64,000 nucleotides of DNA from Dentipellis sp. KUC8613 (lineage: Eukaryota; Basidiomycota; Agaricomycetes; Russulales; Hericiaceae). A program made the translations under genes and the position numbers. Under the pieces are notes generated by a model that worked only from the letters and a program-made list of their open reading frames with translations, ran no database searches and was not told the DNA's origin. Shown piece by piece: positions 1 through 11,211 of the stretch (position 1 is its first letter; every line of letters begins with the position of its first letter). The stretch lies in contig NSJX01000012.1 of assembly GCA_002286715.1 (NCBI GenBank), positions 395,916-459,915 of the forward strand, read 5' to 3'.

Positions 1-865
1 AATCCCGTGCGTTTTGTGTGAGTATGCAGATGACCACTCACGGTCTCGCTAGCAACGGCGTTCGCAAGGGACGAGGAGCCGGTCGAGGCAGCAGCCTGTG
101 CGGAGGCGGGCGCGGTACCGTTAGCAGCAGCGGCTTGAGCAGGCGCGGTACCATCAGAACCGGCGACGGGCGCAGGCGTGTTGCCGCTGGAAGAGTTGGG
201 CTGGGCGGGCGGCGCCACCGACGCAGTAGCTGCTTGAGCCTGAGCGGGCGAGGCCTGTCATCAAGGCGTGAGTGAGCAGGTAACATTATAGAAAACGCAG
301 AGGTGTCAGACTCACGATGCTCGTGCTCGTGATGGTCACGGTGCTGGTGACCTGGGACGCTGCGGCGGCATCGGGGAGCTAATTGACAAGAAATAAGACA
401 CATATGAAAAGGGAAGTCACGACGAAGGAACGCACAGCGGAAGTCGTTGCGACCTGGCTCGACGCGGGAGAGGCCACAGCGGCGATCTACAACATTCTCC
501 ATAAATATCTGACGCAAAAACAGCAATAGCGGAAGGTGTACTGACGGGGCTCGCAACAGCGCTAGTAGAAGGCGCAACGGTGCTCGCGGCGGCATCAGCA
601 ACGCTGGCCGACGTCACGTCCCGGGCATACTGCAGAAAACGTCGGGACATGGATCAGTGAGATGCGTTTCTACTCGACTCACAACAGCGCCAACCTTCTT
701 GGCGACCAAAGCCTGCGCACCTCAAAATCAGCAAAAACAAATCAACGGCAGGAAGAAACGGGAACATACCAACGAATCCTTGGTACCAACCTGCACGGGC
801 AGAGCAGTGACCTGCGCGGAGAGCGCGAAGAGAGCCAGGGCGGCACAAGCACGGACGGGGGCCAT
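1..865 (-). CDS. Secreted Ala/Ser/Pro-rich protein, 3' end outside window
   Basis: The start codon is at 865-863 and the gene runs off the left edge. The N-terminus is a clear signal peptide (MAPVRACAALALFALSA then a likely cut near VTALP). The rest is low-complexity Ala, Ser, Thr, Pro and Gln with a few possible N-glycosylation sites (NGT, NSS). Six exons are readable (first one 865-770) and every visible intron is phase 0, so each exon is an in-frame module; the last visible donor is near position 41. A TATA-like stretch lies near 1025-1031 on the gene's strand. It looks like a cell-wall or secreted mucin-like protein. I recognise no domain and assign no function. Confidence 0.65.
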
Positions 866-1623
866 TGTGGTGTGTGGTATGAGCGAAGTAACGGGGCAAA
901 GAAGGACTTCAGCGGGTGGATTGGTGCGTAAAGACAGGGAAGGAACTGGTATGCGATACCAGATCGGAGAGGGCGAGGGGAGGCGGGAGGCGGGATGATG
1001 TCCTTCTGCTCTGCCCTCGAGCCTCTTTATACTTGTGCTGCAGGTCCTATGTCACACACCAATACCCTAGAAATTCGGATCTATTGAGCACCGACCACAG
1101 CCAGCCGCTCGCCCCCCGCCCCGCCAGCTCCACATTCGGACTTAGCGAGCAGCGTTGTGTCGCTCTCCGAGAATAGACGCACCACGGCGTGCTTCTTTGT
1201 GGAGTCGCCGCCTGACGACGACGACGGGCTCTTCACGACTTCACAGAGCGTGCGGGGCGGCGTCGCTGGTAAGACGTACGGGCGTGATCGGGCTGCTCCA
1301 CGTCGTTGAGAGGCGAGCTGGAGTTGCGAGCGCGCCGACGCTCTCTTACGCAAAAGGTTGGGGCTTTCAGAGTCGGCAGTTTTCACGAATTTCTTGGCGG
1401 GTGATACGTTGGAGTCCCTCGGTTTTCGCTCTTCGGATTCGGTGCGGTCAGGCTGCGACGCAAGGTTCGCGTGCGGTGGAAGAGCAGATGCGTGGACAAA
1501 TCCCGAGCAAGGCCGCGATCGCCAGAATTAGCAGGTGCGCGCGTAAATTACAGCTGAAGCTGGAGAGTAGCGTATCGAACGAATGCCGGGGCGTTGGGGT
1601 CGTAACTGGAATCGTCGAGGGGC
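866..1623. other. Spacer with an unassigned coding-like stretch
   Basis: This lies between the secreted-protein promoter and the end of the CorA-type gene. A CT/GA-rich tract at about 960-1000 and the TATA-like box belong to the promoter. On minus, a frame open from about 1500 to the stop at 1081 has a charged, protein-like composition (for example ESEERKPRDSNVSPAKKF) but no usable ATG. I do not call it a gene. Confidence 0.4.
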
Positions 1624-4106
1624 CTACAGAACCACATGCTTCTTCCTCTTCGCCTGCACCCACCACCATCGCACCACAGAGAAGTACGCGCACAAGATGG
1701 CCGCGCACGCCACGATCACGATGCCGAATACGTAGAAGTGGACATCCCCGTTGGACGGCACGGTGATGTTGAGAGAGAAAAGACCTGCAATTCTGGTCAG
1801 CTTTCCATCCCCGACTTCAAACAGACTGTACGCACCGATGAAGGTCTGAGCTGGTAGCACTGCGACAGTGACAATGGATAGTATCATGATGGCCTTGTCG
1901 CTGTTAGATCGTCCCCGAAGGACGGTAACACGGAGGTTCGAAAGGTGCGTCGGGTGCGACTGGCTCAACATGCGTTCATAATGCGCGAGCGACTGCTGTA
2001 GGGTAATAATATGGTCTACGATATCACACGCATTAGAATGCGCATATAGCAAGGCCAAACTGCATACCTTGAACGTCACCCATATAAATGGCCAACTCAT
2101 GATCTTCCTGGCCACCGTCGACTTGACCATATTCACCACCCGGCGTGAGGAGCCGCTTCCGGATGCGCGCGACCACCTCAGACTTCGTCGCCAGCACGCG
2201 AGCCAAAGACGTCACAAGGCGCCGCGTGCGAGCCATGCGTCTCAGAGCGGAGACATTGGCTGTCACGGCCGGTGCCTTCGCCTCTGCGTTTCGGCGGAAC
2301 CGGAATGCCGCCATTGAGGATACGATGTAGTACCACAGCGCGCAGAACGAGATGGGGTATCTGAATCGAGGCATGGAGAAACGCAGTCGCCTGGTGCGGC
2401 GAGGAGAGGCGGCATCGATCTCCTTGGATAGTACCGAGGATTCCTCTTTCACAGTTGCCTCGCTGTCTGCTTTGCCTTTTTGCTCTCTCTTCAATCCGGA
2501 TGGTACTGGCGGGCCGGCCTTCATGGGCGACTGCATAGACTCGGCTTCGGTATAGGAGAAGACGATGTCTTCGATGTTCACTATTTCTTTTTCGACGTCC
2601 TCCAAGAATGGGAAGAATGCGTCCACGACTGAATCGAGGATGCCGTGCGCAATCCATGCTGAATCGAGTGAATTTTTCGTCAGTACGGATAAAGAACGAG
2701 ACGTCATACGACTTACACGAAGACATCGTTGCGCCTTTTTCTTGCAACAAAACCTTATTACGCACCCTATCTATGTGCTCTGCAGAGAATATCAACACAT
2801 GTCATCGGTAGAGGTAAATCTAGATGCGTACCCGATATGTCCGAGAAGTGAAACTGATGAAAAGAGCGAATAAGCACAAAGGCAAGCGCATATATGCAGC
2901 AGAATTACTCACAGAACAGATGCCCTCCCGGAAGACGATTAGATATACATAAACCTCCCCCACTGTGCCTTCATCTCCAGATAACTTAAGCTCTCCGGTC
3001 GTATCAATAGAATTATCGAATGGCGTCCTCGTCTTGGCGGACTCTATGGCGCGAAATACGATAAAATGGTAGCCAAGTCTGGGGAACAGCTCCAGCTTCT
3101 CGCGAGGCTCTTGCTGGAGAATGTCCTCGAGTGTCAACGGATGCAGGTGAAGCAGCTACCAGAGGGATCGTATCACTGATTCAAACGAGAAAAGGGAAGG
3201 TCCGTTCAAGCTCACCTTCCCTATCGTCCGCATGTCCTCCCAAGTAGGACTCGCCACATCCAGCCACCACGCCTGTTGCGGCCCTCCACGGCTAGGGGTC
3301 CCGCCGGAGGACAAATCCGGCGACGGGGTCCCCGAGACCTCCCTAAACTTGCCCTTCCTCAATTTTGTCTGAATGGTATCGATATTACTTGGTAACATAT
3401 AGTCCTGGTGCGGAAGAAATGGCGGGGGCACATCAGGATCCAAATAAGGCGCGGGTATCCGGGATTGCGAATGGTGCTGTGCGCGGCGGGCCATCCGTGA
3501 GGAGCGCTTGAGCGCGGCTTCTAGGTGGGATATAATCAGGGGCAGAGACGTCTTGCGCAGCGTGCGCTGCTCGTGGTTGTCGAATGAGGTTCCAAATGCT
3601 TTGGGGGAGCGCAGGGTCTTGGGAGACGGCGGCAGATACAGGGCAAACTCACGAGGAACATGGTGGCGCTCCTCACGAGCTTTGATGCGGGCGGCGACGT
3701 GCAGCTCGGAGCGAGCGCGCTGTTCGCTGTTGACAGTGCGTGCCTTCCGGCGCCGTGCGGTGGACTTGTTCGTGGTCCGGAACGAGGAACGGGTCGTAGA
3801 TACTGAGGAATTGGAGCTCAGGGAAGACGTCGACCAATTTGCTCGTGCCCAGTGGGTAATAGCTCGTTCTACGACGCCAGCGATGGCGCCCAGGCGGCCG
3901 CCGACAAACGAGCTCGAGGAGGATGAGGAGGACGAGACCGACTCGGCCCTCTGTGGTCGAGCCACACTCGGAGGTGGCTCTCCGCGATAAATATCATCGT
4001 CTTCATCTCCAAAGTCTCGAACAGAGATATGGTCGAGTTCGGGATCTGGGTGACGAACCGACTGGTCAACAAAAGAGACGGTTGGCTCGAGGTTTCGGGA
4101 AGGCAT
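1624..4106 (-). CDS. CorA-like divalent cation (Mg2+) transporter
   Basis: The protein fits the fungal CorA/MNR2 family of Mg2+ channels. A long N-terminal cytosolic part (exon 4106-3216) contains Ser- and Arg-rich disorder. It is followed by family-like segments FHFSDIS-EHIDRVRNKVL, SWIAHGILDSVVDAF and YMGDVQDHIITLQQSLAHYE, the last part of the long stalk helix. Two membrane helices end the protein, followed by a basic tail (QAKRKKHVVL). Short exons around 2913-2720 join in frame. Oddity: the loop after the first helix, where CorA proteins carry Gly-Met-Asn, reads FSLN here (about 1765-1785), so GMN is replaced by SLN. Ion specificity is therefore uncertain. The membrane (plasma or vacuole) cannot be told from sequence. 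Confidence 0.85.
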
Positions 4107-4432
4107 CGGTGCGATAGGGTCCAGACACCGAGGGCGAGTGCGAAGGAGGCGAGCTGACCAGTGTCACCCTCAACGGAGGTGATACGGCCATGAGATGTTC
4201 AACGGGCCATGCAGAGCTCAGTACTTGGAGGGAGTTGTATGGGTCGACGTAAGGGACCCGCCCCAGTTTTCGTTCCTTCCCACACTCCTTACCCCACCCA
4301 CGTGCCTCTCGAGCGAATCCGCCTCCTTCCATTTCCATGGCTTCAAATGCAGGATAGGAGGCGCGAAAAAAATGTGCACGCAGATGTAATGGAAGGAAAA
4401 CAAGAGCATCACGCCCGTGCGTGGTGTTTCAT
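4107..4432. promoter_or_regulatory. Spacer: CorA-type gene promoter and RRP36 3' flank
   Basis: Three hundred and twenty-six bases between two minus-strand genes. No open frame here looks like protein. It should hold the promoter/5'UTR of the CorA-type gene and the terminator of RRP36; no specific motif stands out. Confidence 0.4.
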
Positions 4433-5833
4433 TCAATTTGCTTTCCGCCTCTTCCTACTCGGTCCCTCATCTTGGCCAAAACTACGCCGCTTGGCAGAAC
4501 CACCTTCTGGTCTCCCAACCGAAGACCGAGGGAACGGCCTCGATTTCGTCTCCTTTTGACTCATCTTCTTCTGCTTCCTCTCGATTGCCCTCTTGACCGC
4601 CCCCTTGCCGCCCCGTGCTGCCACAGCTTCGTATCTTGCCTTCACGAGCAGCTTCTTCTTCTCAGCTATTTCGCGTGCATCAGTATAAACGCCACATGCC
4701 AAGGAAATTCAACTCACCATCTTTCATCCAGTACGACTGCTTTCCTTGTTGCCGCTTCTCCTTCTCTTCACGCGCGGCGCGGCGTAGCGCATCGTGCTCA
4801 GCACGTTCCCTCCTCTCCTTATTAACAATACTCTCCGCACGCTTGACAGCGAGTTCCAAACGCTCGACTTCCCTCTCTCGCGCTTCACGAAGGTTTCCGG
4901 GCGACGACGCCAGTAATTTCCGCGCCCGCTTCAGATTGTCGCGCAGCGTCTTCAGCTCCGTCTCATGCATTTCGAAAAGGAAGCCGTATTGGTTTTGGAA
5001 TCTTGTGGGATCATACTCGCCGGCGAGAGACATGAATCGCGGATCCCGGACTTCCTGTAGTAATAAGTGAGAAACGGGTGAGTATTTTTCGGAGTGGAAA
5101 CTCATACCATCTTCGGTACCTCCACCACGGTCCTTCTACGCGAGACTGTTCGTTTTGAAGTCACTTCGGTCGGACTAGGGTTAATAGTTCATATGAGCGC
5201 AGTCCCGCTAGATTATGCGTGTCACATACGCATGTTTATTTGACCTCTTAGGAGGTCGTTTCTTTTCGCGCTCTTTGTCTTCCTTCGTATGGGTATCCAG
5301 TCGGACTCGAGAGCTCGACGGCTCCCGCTCGCTCCCAGACTCCTCGTCCTGAGAGTCATCACCTTCAGAATCCGTGTCTGCTACAGTTTGAGCCAAGGCC
5401 CGCTGCGCCTTCCGCAGAGCACCGAAGGGTAACGAGGATAAGCCTGGAACACAAGTCAGCGCCGAACGATATAAGACGGGCCCATCGTAACGCACTTTCC
5501 CGCAAGGAATCCTATGCATCTTGTCAGTGATATCCGAGACGAGGCACCCAAATAACGTACCATATCATTTGCCTTCTTCGCGGGAACAGCGTCCGCCTCT
5601 TCTTCTTCTTCCTCCTCCTCCGCCTCCTCCTCCAACTCCTCTTCGTCCACCCACTGCGCCACCCTCGGTGCGTCCGCATCGTTATCGTCTTCGCTCTCTT
5701 CCTCCAAATCCGTTACATGATGACCCAGAGATCCAGCCTCTCCTTCAGATCCAGTATCCTCTGCACTCGAGGATCGTTCTTCTTCCGACTCTGGAAGGGT
5801 GACCTTCTGGGCGCGTTTGCGTTGCCGAACCAT
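4433..5833 (-). CDS. RRP36: rRNA biogenesis protein RRP36
   Basis: Nucleolar factor needed for early cleavages of pre-rRNA in 18S maturation. An acidic, basic-tipped N-terminus (MVRQRKRAQK, then long Glu/Asp runs) leads into the conserved LSSLPFGALRKAQRAL, a Lys/Arg-rich stretch, VEVPK, then VRDPRFMSLAGEYDP and NQYGFLFEMHE, a long coiled coil, and the C-terminal block KKKLLVKARYEA with GGKGAVKRAIERKQKK. At least six exons are needed. The second is only 16 nt (5496-5511) and supplies DSLRE directly before LSSLPF; without it the frame breaks. The start at 5833 is preferred because the frame upstream has no family resemblance. Confidence 0.92.
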
Positions 5834-6150
5834 CTTCGTTGATGCGTGGGACCCTGAAAGGATGGAGGGGGTAGGGAAGCAGGCTATCCCACTAGATTCT
5901 GGATTGTACGAAGAAGAGCAAACGCAGGCTCGAAAGCCGACGCGCCCACTGGTAAATCGCGTCGTCACGTGGCCCGGGATCTTTATTCATCTTTACTTTT
6001 TCTCCTGCAGGGTACTTACTTATCGCACGCATGTCGTGCGGATAAAAGGCTTCCAGTCAACAGCGACCCGGAGGAATCCTGAGATGAGACGCCTCGAGGA
6101 GGCAGATCCATTCAATACCACACACTCTATCGTCTACAACAACACTCAGA
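5834..6150. promoter_or_regulatory. Spacer: RRP36 promoter and NUS1 3' flank
   Basis: About 317 bases between two minus-strand genes. A pyrimidine-rich patch lies near 5990-6010. No gene or distinct motif seen. Confidence 0.35.
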
Positions 6151-7372
6151 CTACTTCCCCAACCGCATCTCCGCACCCGCATACAAGTCGAGTGCAGCGC
6201 AGAAGTCCCGCTCCGTAAACACCGAATACGGTTTCTGCACGCGCCGCGTTATGAACGACAGGAACGGCCACTTGAAGCCCACGAGATCATTATGACTGGG
6301 CGCAGAGATTCAGCTCACGTCGCCTTTGTGGGCTATACGGAGGGAAGGAACTCACTATATTTCACTCAGTCGAATCTGCCACGGCGGGAAGCCATAGAGC
6401 TCCAACGGAGTCCGCCGCCGCTTGCTCGGCGATAAATGGTGCACAACCATCAAGTCGGGCGGCGGGAACCCGTGGTCTCCTGCAGCACATTCAGCAACCG
6501 CTCCACGAACGTAACGCAATACGACAGAACGCCCACCTTCGACCAGGTCCTGCAAGTCGCTGACCGTCAGCTGGAACAGGTCTCCGTATTCCTGGTCGGC
6601 AGATTTCAGGAATGTCTCGTTGCGCCGGAGGGTAGTCGCCGCGGCTGCTATGGCAGGCTTGCCAGAGTCTCTTGAGATGAAGTGGAAGCTGAGCGTAGGT
6701 TCTTGGTTGACCGAGCCCTTTCCTGTGAAACAGTCAGCAGAGAAGTGATGATAGAATGTGGTGGTGCGCACGAGAGGCCCGACTGCGCTGCGATCCATGC
6801 CTGCTGGAGCTCTGCCTCCTGAGCTTTACAGTACTATTCTCGGCGCCCGACAGTCCAGATGCGACGACGGTCTCTGTGTCAGAGGCGCCGCTGAGGGGCG
6901 GTGTTGGGGAGTCAGGGTCGTCGGAGAGCGGAGGCGTGATGGGGTACGAGTTGTCCGACAGAAGCGTGTTGTCGTGGATAGGCCCGGGGAGCTGCAAGCG
7001 AGCGCGGACGGACGGGGTCCTCAGTATGCCTGTCGAAGCGACGAGCGAGATGAATGGAAGTTTTGAGTATTGGCACTGGACGGGGGACGCACCCTGGCGG
7101 TCATAGACTATAAGCTGCTTGACACCAACAGCGCGACACCAGGCCGCTGCTCCTTCTGCACACTGCATTAGCGAGTCTACAAGGTCTTCCGTGCATATCT
7201 TCTCCTCGTCGTACACCAGCAGAAGGCCAAGAACCGCAGGGATTTTGTTGCGGCGCGCGGCAAGGGGGCGGGGGCGGCTAGCGACGCGTCGTCGGAGGTA
7301 CAGCAGGACGAGCACGAGCGAATAAAGAACGTGTATGAGTCGCAGGGCCAGCGACGAAGCTAGCCTGAACAT
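6151..7372 (-). CDS. NUS1: Dehydrodolichyl diphosphate synthase complex subunit NUS1
   Basis: Non-catalytic partner of the cis-prenyltransferase that makes dolichol precursors at the ER. The N-terminus has a hydrophobic anchor (about residues 5-27) followed by Arg-rich sequence. The middle carries the degenerate prenyltransferase fold, including CRAVGVKQLIVYDRQG. After an intron near 6773-6715, the C-terminal part has FISRDSGKPAIA, PPDLMVVHHL and LYGFPPWQIRLSEIY. A second intron (6355-6296) leads to a last exon (6295-6151) encoding DLYAGAEMRLGK. The terminal R-L-G matches the RXG motif that NgBR/Nus1 proteins contribute to the active site. Without that last splice the protein would stop at SEI and lose the motif. 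Confidence 0.9.
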
Positions 7373-7739
7373 CGACGGGTCAGGCGGGGGCGGAGGGGTC
7401 TACAAGGGCATTCGACGGGGTGGATGCGTTTTACGGGGCTGGGGGAAAGCATAATGGAATTGTCGCGTCAATCACGACGTACGTGGCAGTGACACAGCCG
7501 CGAATTTGCTGCCCAAAATTAGTATTGTAGTTTATGCACCCCTGCATGCAGTAGGTGTTTGCTGCATCCAGATGCATTGCAACCAGGACATTGACTTGCA
7601 TGGTGGTGTGTATACGCACCCCAACGGCTCGTACTTTGTGAAAGTCATGCATGATCCATTCCTACATATATACAATGATGCACAATCTACATCTACGCCC
7701 CGCACGTACGACTGTCCGCAGCAGCATCGCAGAACGCAA
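7373..7739. promoter_or_regulatory. Spacer: NUS1 promoter and SEC17 3' flank
   Basis: Lower-GC stretch of 367 bases between two minus-strand genes, with tandem TGCAT-type words near 7540-7660. No protein-like frame. Presumed terminator of SEC17 followed by the NUS1 promoter. Confidence 0.35.
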
Positions 7740-8787
7740 TTATAGCAGTGTGGGCTCATCCTGAATTCCCTTCTTGATCTTGAGCAGGATCGCTGTCTTC
7801 CAGTTGTCCAACTTGGTGACCTGATCGAACTCGACAACGGCACCAGTGTACATTTCGGGGTCGCCAGCTTCCACCGCTTCGACGAGCGCGCCGATGAACT
7901 TCGCTTCCCGCGTAGAGGAAAAGGTCGTGTCAAGCGTGCCGTATCGAGACAGGTTGCGCTTCGCTGTAACAGTATCCTGACCATTCGGGAAAAAATGAGC
8001 CCCTTACAGGGCAATGAAATGGCAACGGCACGACGCACCTGCATCGCCAGGCAGCACAGAAGTGCACGCAACCAGTACTCCTTCACGCTGTACTTGGTCA
8101 GTGCAGATCCGAGCGAGTGATCCGCGACCTGCTCGTAACGCGCAATCGCCGCCGGGTACTCCTCCAAATCCGCATGCAGATCCGCAGCGTCCTTGAAACA
8201 CGCATTTGCGGTGCTGCAGAACGCAATCAGGGGAATTGGTCGCATTGGTCAAAATAGATGGCATCGAACGTACGCGATGGCGTCCTCCTGAGCATACCAA
8301 TCGCCGGCGCGCTCGTAGCTTTCGCAGGCCCGGCGGAGATCATGCTGCTCCTGGAGGTAGATTTGCGCGATCTCCTTCTCCCGGTCGGCCGCCTGGCGGA
8401 AGCGGCCGCCCTGCGTGAAGTGCGTGATGGTCTGTGTCAACGCCTGGACAGCCACTGTGAGTGTGAGGCGGTTGAGCACTGTGGGCGGGAGAGACAGGAC
8501 AGCTGCGCACGGTCTGGGAAGCCTCGCTTGTACGCTTTCGCAGCGTTCCACCATGCGTTCGCCGCGTCGTTGTTCTCCTTGCACTTCTCGCGGCACTCGG
8601 CTTCTCTGGCGAAGGCGTCCCCGGCCTCCTTGAAGAGCTTCTCGAGTTTGAAGGAGTTGGCGGCCTGCTGGTAGAGGTCGCCTGCTTCCTCGAAGCGAGT
8701 AGACGCGGAGGAGAACCAGCCGCCTGAGGCAGCGGCCTTCTTGTCGGCCTTCTCGAGAAGGGTCTGTGCAGGGGATTTGGCGGGCAT
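7740..8787 (-). CDS. SEC17: Alpha-SNAP vesicle fusion adaptor (Sec17)
   Basis: Cytosolic adaptor that recruits the NSF/Sec18 ATPase to SNARE complexes. All-helical TPR-like protein of about 290 residues, the usual length. Characteristic segments are ASGGWFSSASTRFEEAGDLY near the start, ENNDAANAWWNAAKAYKRG, ALTQTITHFTQGGRFRQAA, YERAGDWYAQEDAIA, ACFKDAADLHADLEEYPAA and the C-terminal VTKLDNWKTAILLKIKKGI ending in DEPTLL; C-terminal leucines are the part known to stimulate NSF. Four exons: the first is 8787-8511 and the second starts at 8454. It is divergent from PCM1 across 176 bases. Confidence 0.95.
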
Positions 8788-8963
8788 AGGAGGAGGAGGG
8801 CAGTGGTAAGGGCAGTACTTGAGCTGAGCAACGGCGGGGCCGCGAGGTCGGGCTGTACGGTCACGGTCGGTGATGTCACTAATAAGTACTTAGGTACATA
8901 TAATAAATCTATAATCTCCCAGATCGCCATCGCCGTCCGCCGTCTCTCCTCCTCTCAGGTCCA
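8788..8963. promoter_or_regulatory. Divergent promoter SEC17/PCM1
   Basis: Only 176 bases separate two start codons pointing away from each other, so both genes must share this stretch for initiation. AT-rich centre near 8875-8920; pyrimidine-rich run just before the PCM1 start. Confidence 0.6.
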
Positions 8964-10906
8964 ATGTCTGCACAACTCCCCGTCGAGAACATCTCCAAGT
9001 TCTCTGAGCTCCATCCTAAACCAAACCACATCAGGTTCCAGTATGGCACGGCTGGCTTTAGGACTCTGTGCGTCGCCTGTCCATGGACGAATGAACTGTA
9101 TACTTACACCCTCTCCAGCGGTAATGTCCTGGACTCCGTTTTGTTCAGGGTCGGGATCCTAGCTGCCCTCAGGAGTAAGAGACTGGATGGAAAGACCATC
9201 GGCGTGATGGTGACCGCCTCTCACAACCCAGAGCACGTATGTTACTCTTCGCGCTCTAATGCCGGCCCACCGCTCACGTTCGGTCGTGCAGGACAACGGT
9301 GTCAAGCTGGTCGACCCTCGTGGAGAGATGCTCGAAGCCGCGTGGGAGGTCCATGCAACGTCTCTTGCTAATGCAGCTACTACCTCCGACTTCGTCGAGC
9401 AGCTGGAAGCACTGGTCCGGTCAGCTAAGATCGACCTCTCAAAGCCCGCGAGAGTCGTGTATGCTCGGGACACCCGTCCTTCAGGTCCTGCTCTCGTGGC
9501 TGCCCTCGAGGATGGCTTTAAGGCGATCGGTGCCGACGCCCGCAATGCCGGCGTCACAACGACGCCCATCCTTCACTACTTCGTACGCTCGATCAATACC
9601 AAAGGCACCAAAAACGAGTACGGTGAAGACTCCGAGGATGGCTACTTTACGAAGCTGAGCTCTGCATTCAAGAAGCTTGTTGTAAGCTCTCGTTGTTCAA
9701 ACGATACATGGGTTTATTCTGAGTTCTGACGAATAACAGACCGGAAAGCCCCAGCTGCCGCCTCTCGTGGTCGACTGCGCCAACGGAGTCGGCGCAGAAG
9801 GAATCTCCAAAATATCCCCATACCTCGGCGAGAGCTTGACACTGATACCCCACAACACCGCCACGACCACCCCCGGCGCTCTGAACAACGCCTGCGGGGC
9901 AGACTACGTGAAGACGTCCCAGAAGCTGCCTCCTTCACTAGCGTCCGTTCTGAAGCCTGGCCAGCGGGCGTGCAGCCTCGACGGCGATGCGGACAGGCTA
10001 ATCTACTATTACCTTGACGACCGAGGCCAGTTCCACATGCTCGACGGCGATAAGATAGCCGCTCTGGTAGCAGCATTCATCGTCGAGCTTGTCAAATCAG
10101 CCGGTCTTGAACGCGAGATCCAAGTCGGCGTTGTCCAGACCGCATATGCGAACGGCAGCTCAACGAAGTACTTGGCCGAGGTACGTTTGACACGTTTACC
10201 TGTCCACCACACAGTACCGAGTTGACCAACTGTCATCGCCTCAGCGCCTGCCAGTCCGCTGTGTGCCCACGGGTGTCAAGCACCTTCACCACGCCGCAGA
10301 GCACTTTGCTGTCGGCGTGTACTTCGAAGCCAACGGCCACGGCACCGTCCTCTTCTCGCCTGAGACGCAAGAAAAGCTCGAGTCCCACGAGCCGACGACC
10401 CCTGCGCAATCGACAGCGCTGAACCACCTCCTCAGCCTCACTCGCCTGATCAACCAGACCGTCGGCGATGCCATCTCAGACATGCTCCTCGTCGAGACGG
10501 TCCTCGCACACAAATCTTACTCTGGCCTGGAGTGGGACTCGCTTTACGTCGATCTCCCGAACCGACTCGTGAAAGTGGTCGTCGTCGACAGACATGCGTT
10601 CAAGACCGAGGACGCCGAGCGCCGACTAGTGAGCCCCAAGGGCCTGCAGGCGAAGATCGACGACCTCGTGAAGAGATACGACGGCGGTCGCTCTTTCGTG
10701 CGCCCTAGTGGCACCGAGGACGTCGTCCGGGTGTATGGAGAGGCAGTCATCAAATCCCAAGCGGACGGTATGTTCTTGCTACGCGAATGCTTATGTCCGA
10801 TGGGTTCTGTGCTGACATTGTTGCAGAACTTGCGTTCCGTGTCGCTGGCCTTGTGTACGACGAGACCGGTGGTGACCCCGCGACGCGCCCGAAGGAGTTT
10901 ATCTAG
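8964..10906 (+). CDS. PCM1: Phosphoacetylglucosamine mutase
   Basis: Converts GlcNAc-6-phosphate to GlcNAc-1-phosphate in UDP-GlcNAc synthesis, needed for chitin and glycosylation. Alpha-D-phosphohexomutase family in order: substrate entry [10 protein letters not shown]; catalytic phosphoserine loop [25 protein letters not shown]; metal-binding loop [32 protein letters not shown]; and phosphate-binding [17 protein letters not shown]. Six exons with introns after GFRT, NPEH, KKLV, YLAE and KSQAD. All diagnostic residues are present and nothing looks truncated. Confidence 0.96.
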
Positions 10907-11211
10907 ACGGAGCAGACAAGTCAACGCAGGGGAGTTGTAGGATGCAGTTTGTAACAAGTGTATACGTCGTAGTGCAGGAATAAATGTTGTTCCATGTTAT
11001 CTCCGGGAGGTGCGAGGATGTTCTAGAGCGCCGAGGAGCCGGCGGGCGGGGAAAGCCGATTGTGCCGAGCACGCGAGATTTGACGTTATGATGGAGCAAG
11101 GCTGGCGCGCAACGAAGGTCAGCGAACACCTGCTCGCCGAGTCATGGTCTACATAGCTTTCATACAACACCGAGCATTGCTCTTGCTTTCGACCTCCACC
11201 ATCCCTCGCTC
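10907..11211. promoter_or_regulatory. Spacer: PCM1 3' flank and DUG3 promoter
   Basis: About 305 bases between two plus-strand genes. An AATAAA-like signal (GGAATAAATG) lies near 10977-10986. No open frame resembles a protein. Confidence 0.4.

Noticed and set aside
1155..1766. 203-codon plus-strand frame
   Set aside because: Overlaps the end of the CorA-type gene in antisense and has random Arg/Ser-rich composition.
5165..5190. CTAGGGTTAA telomere-like word
   Set aside because: It lies at a splice acceptor inside RRP36 and is a single isolated copy.
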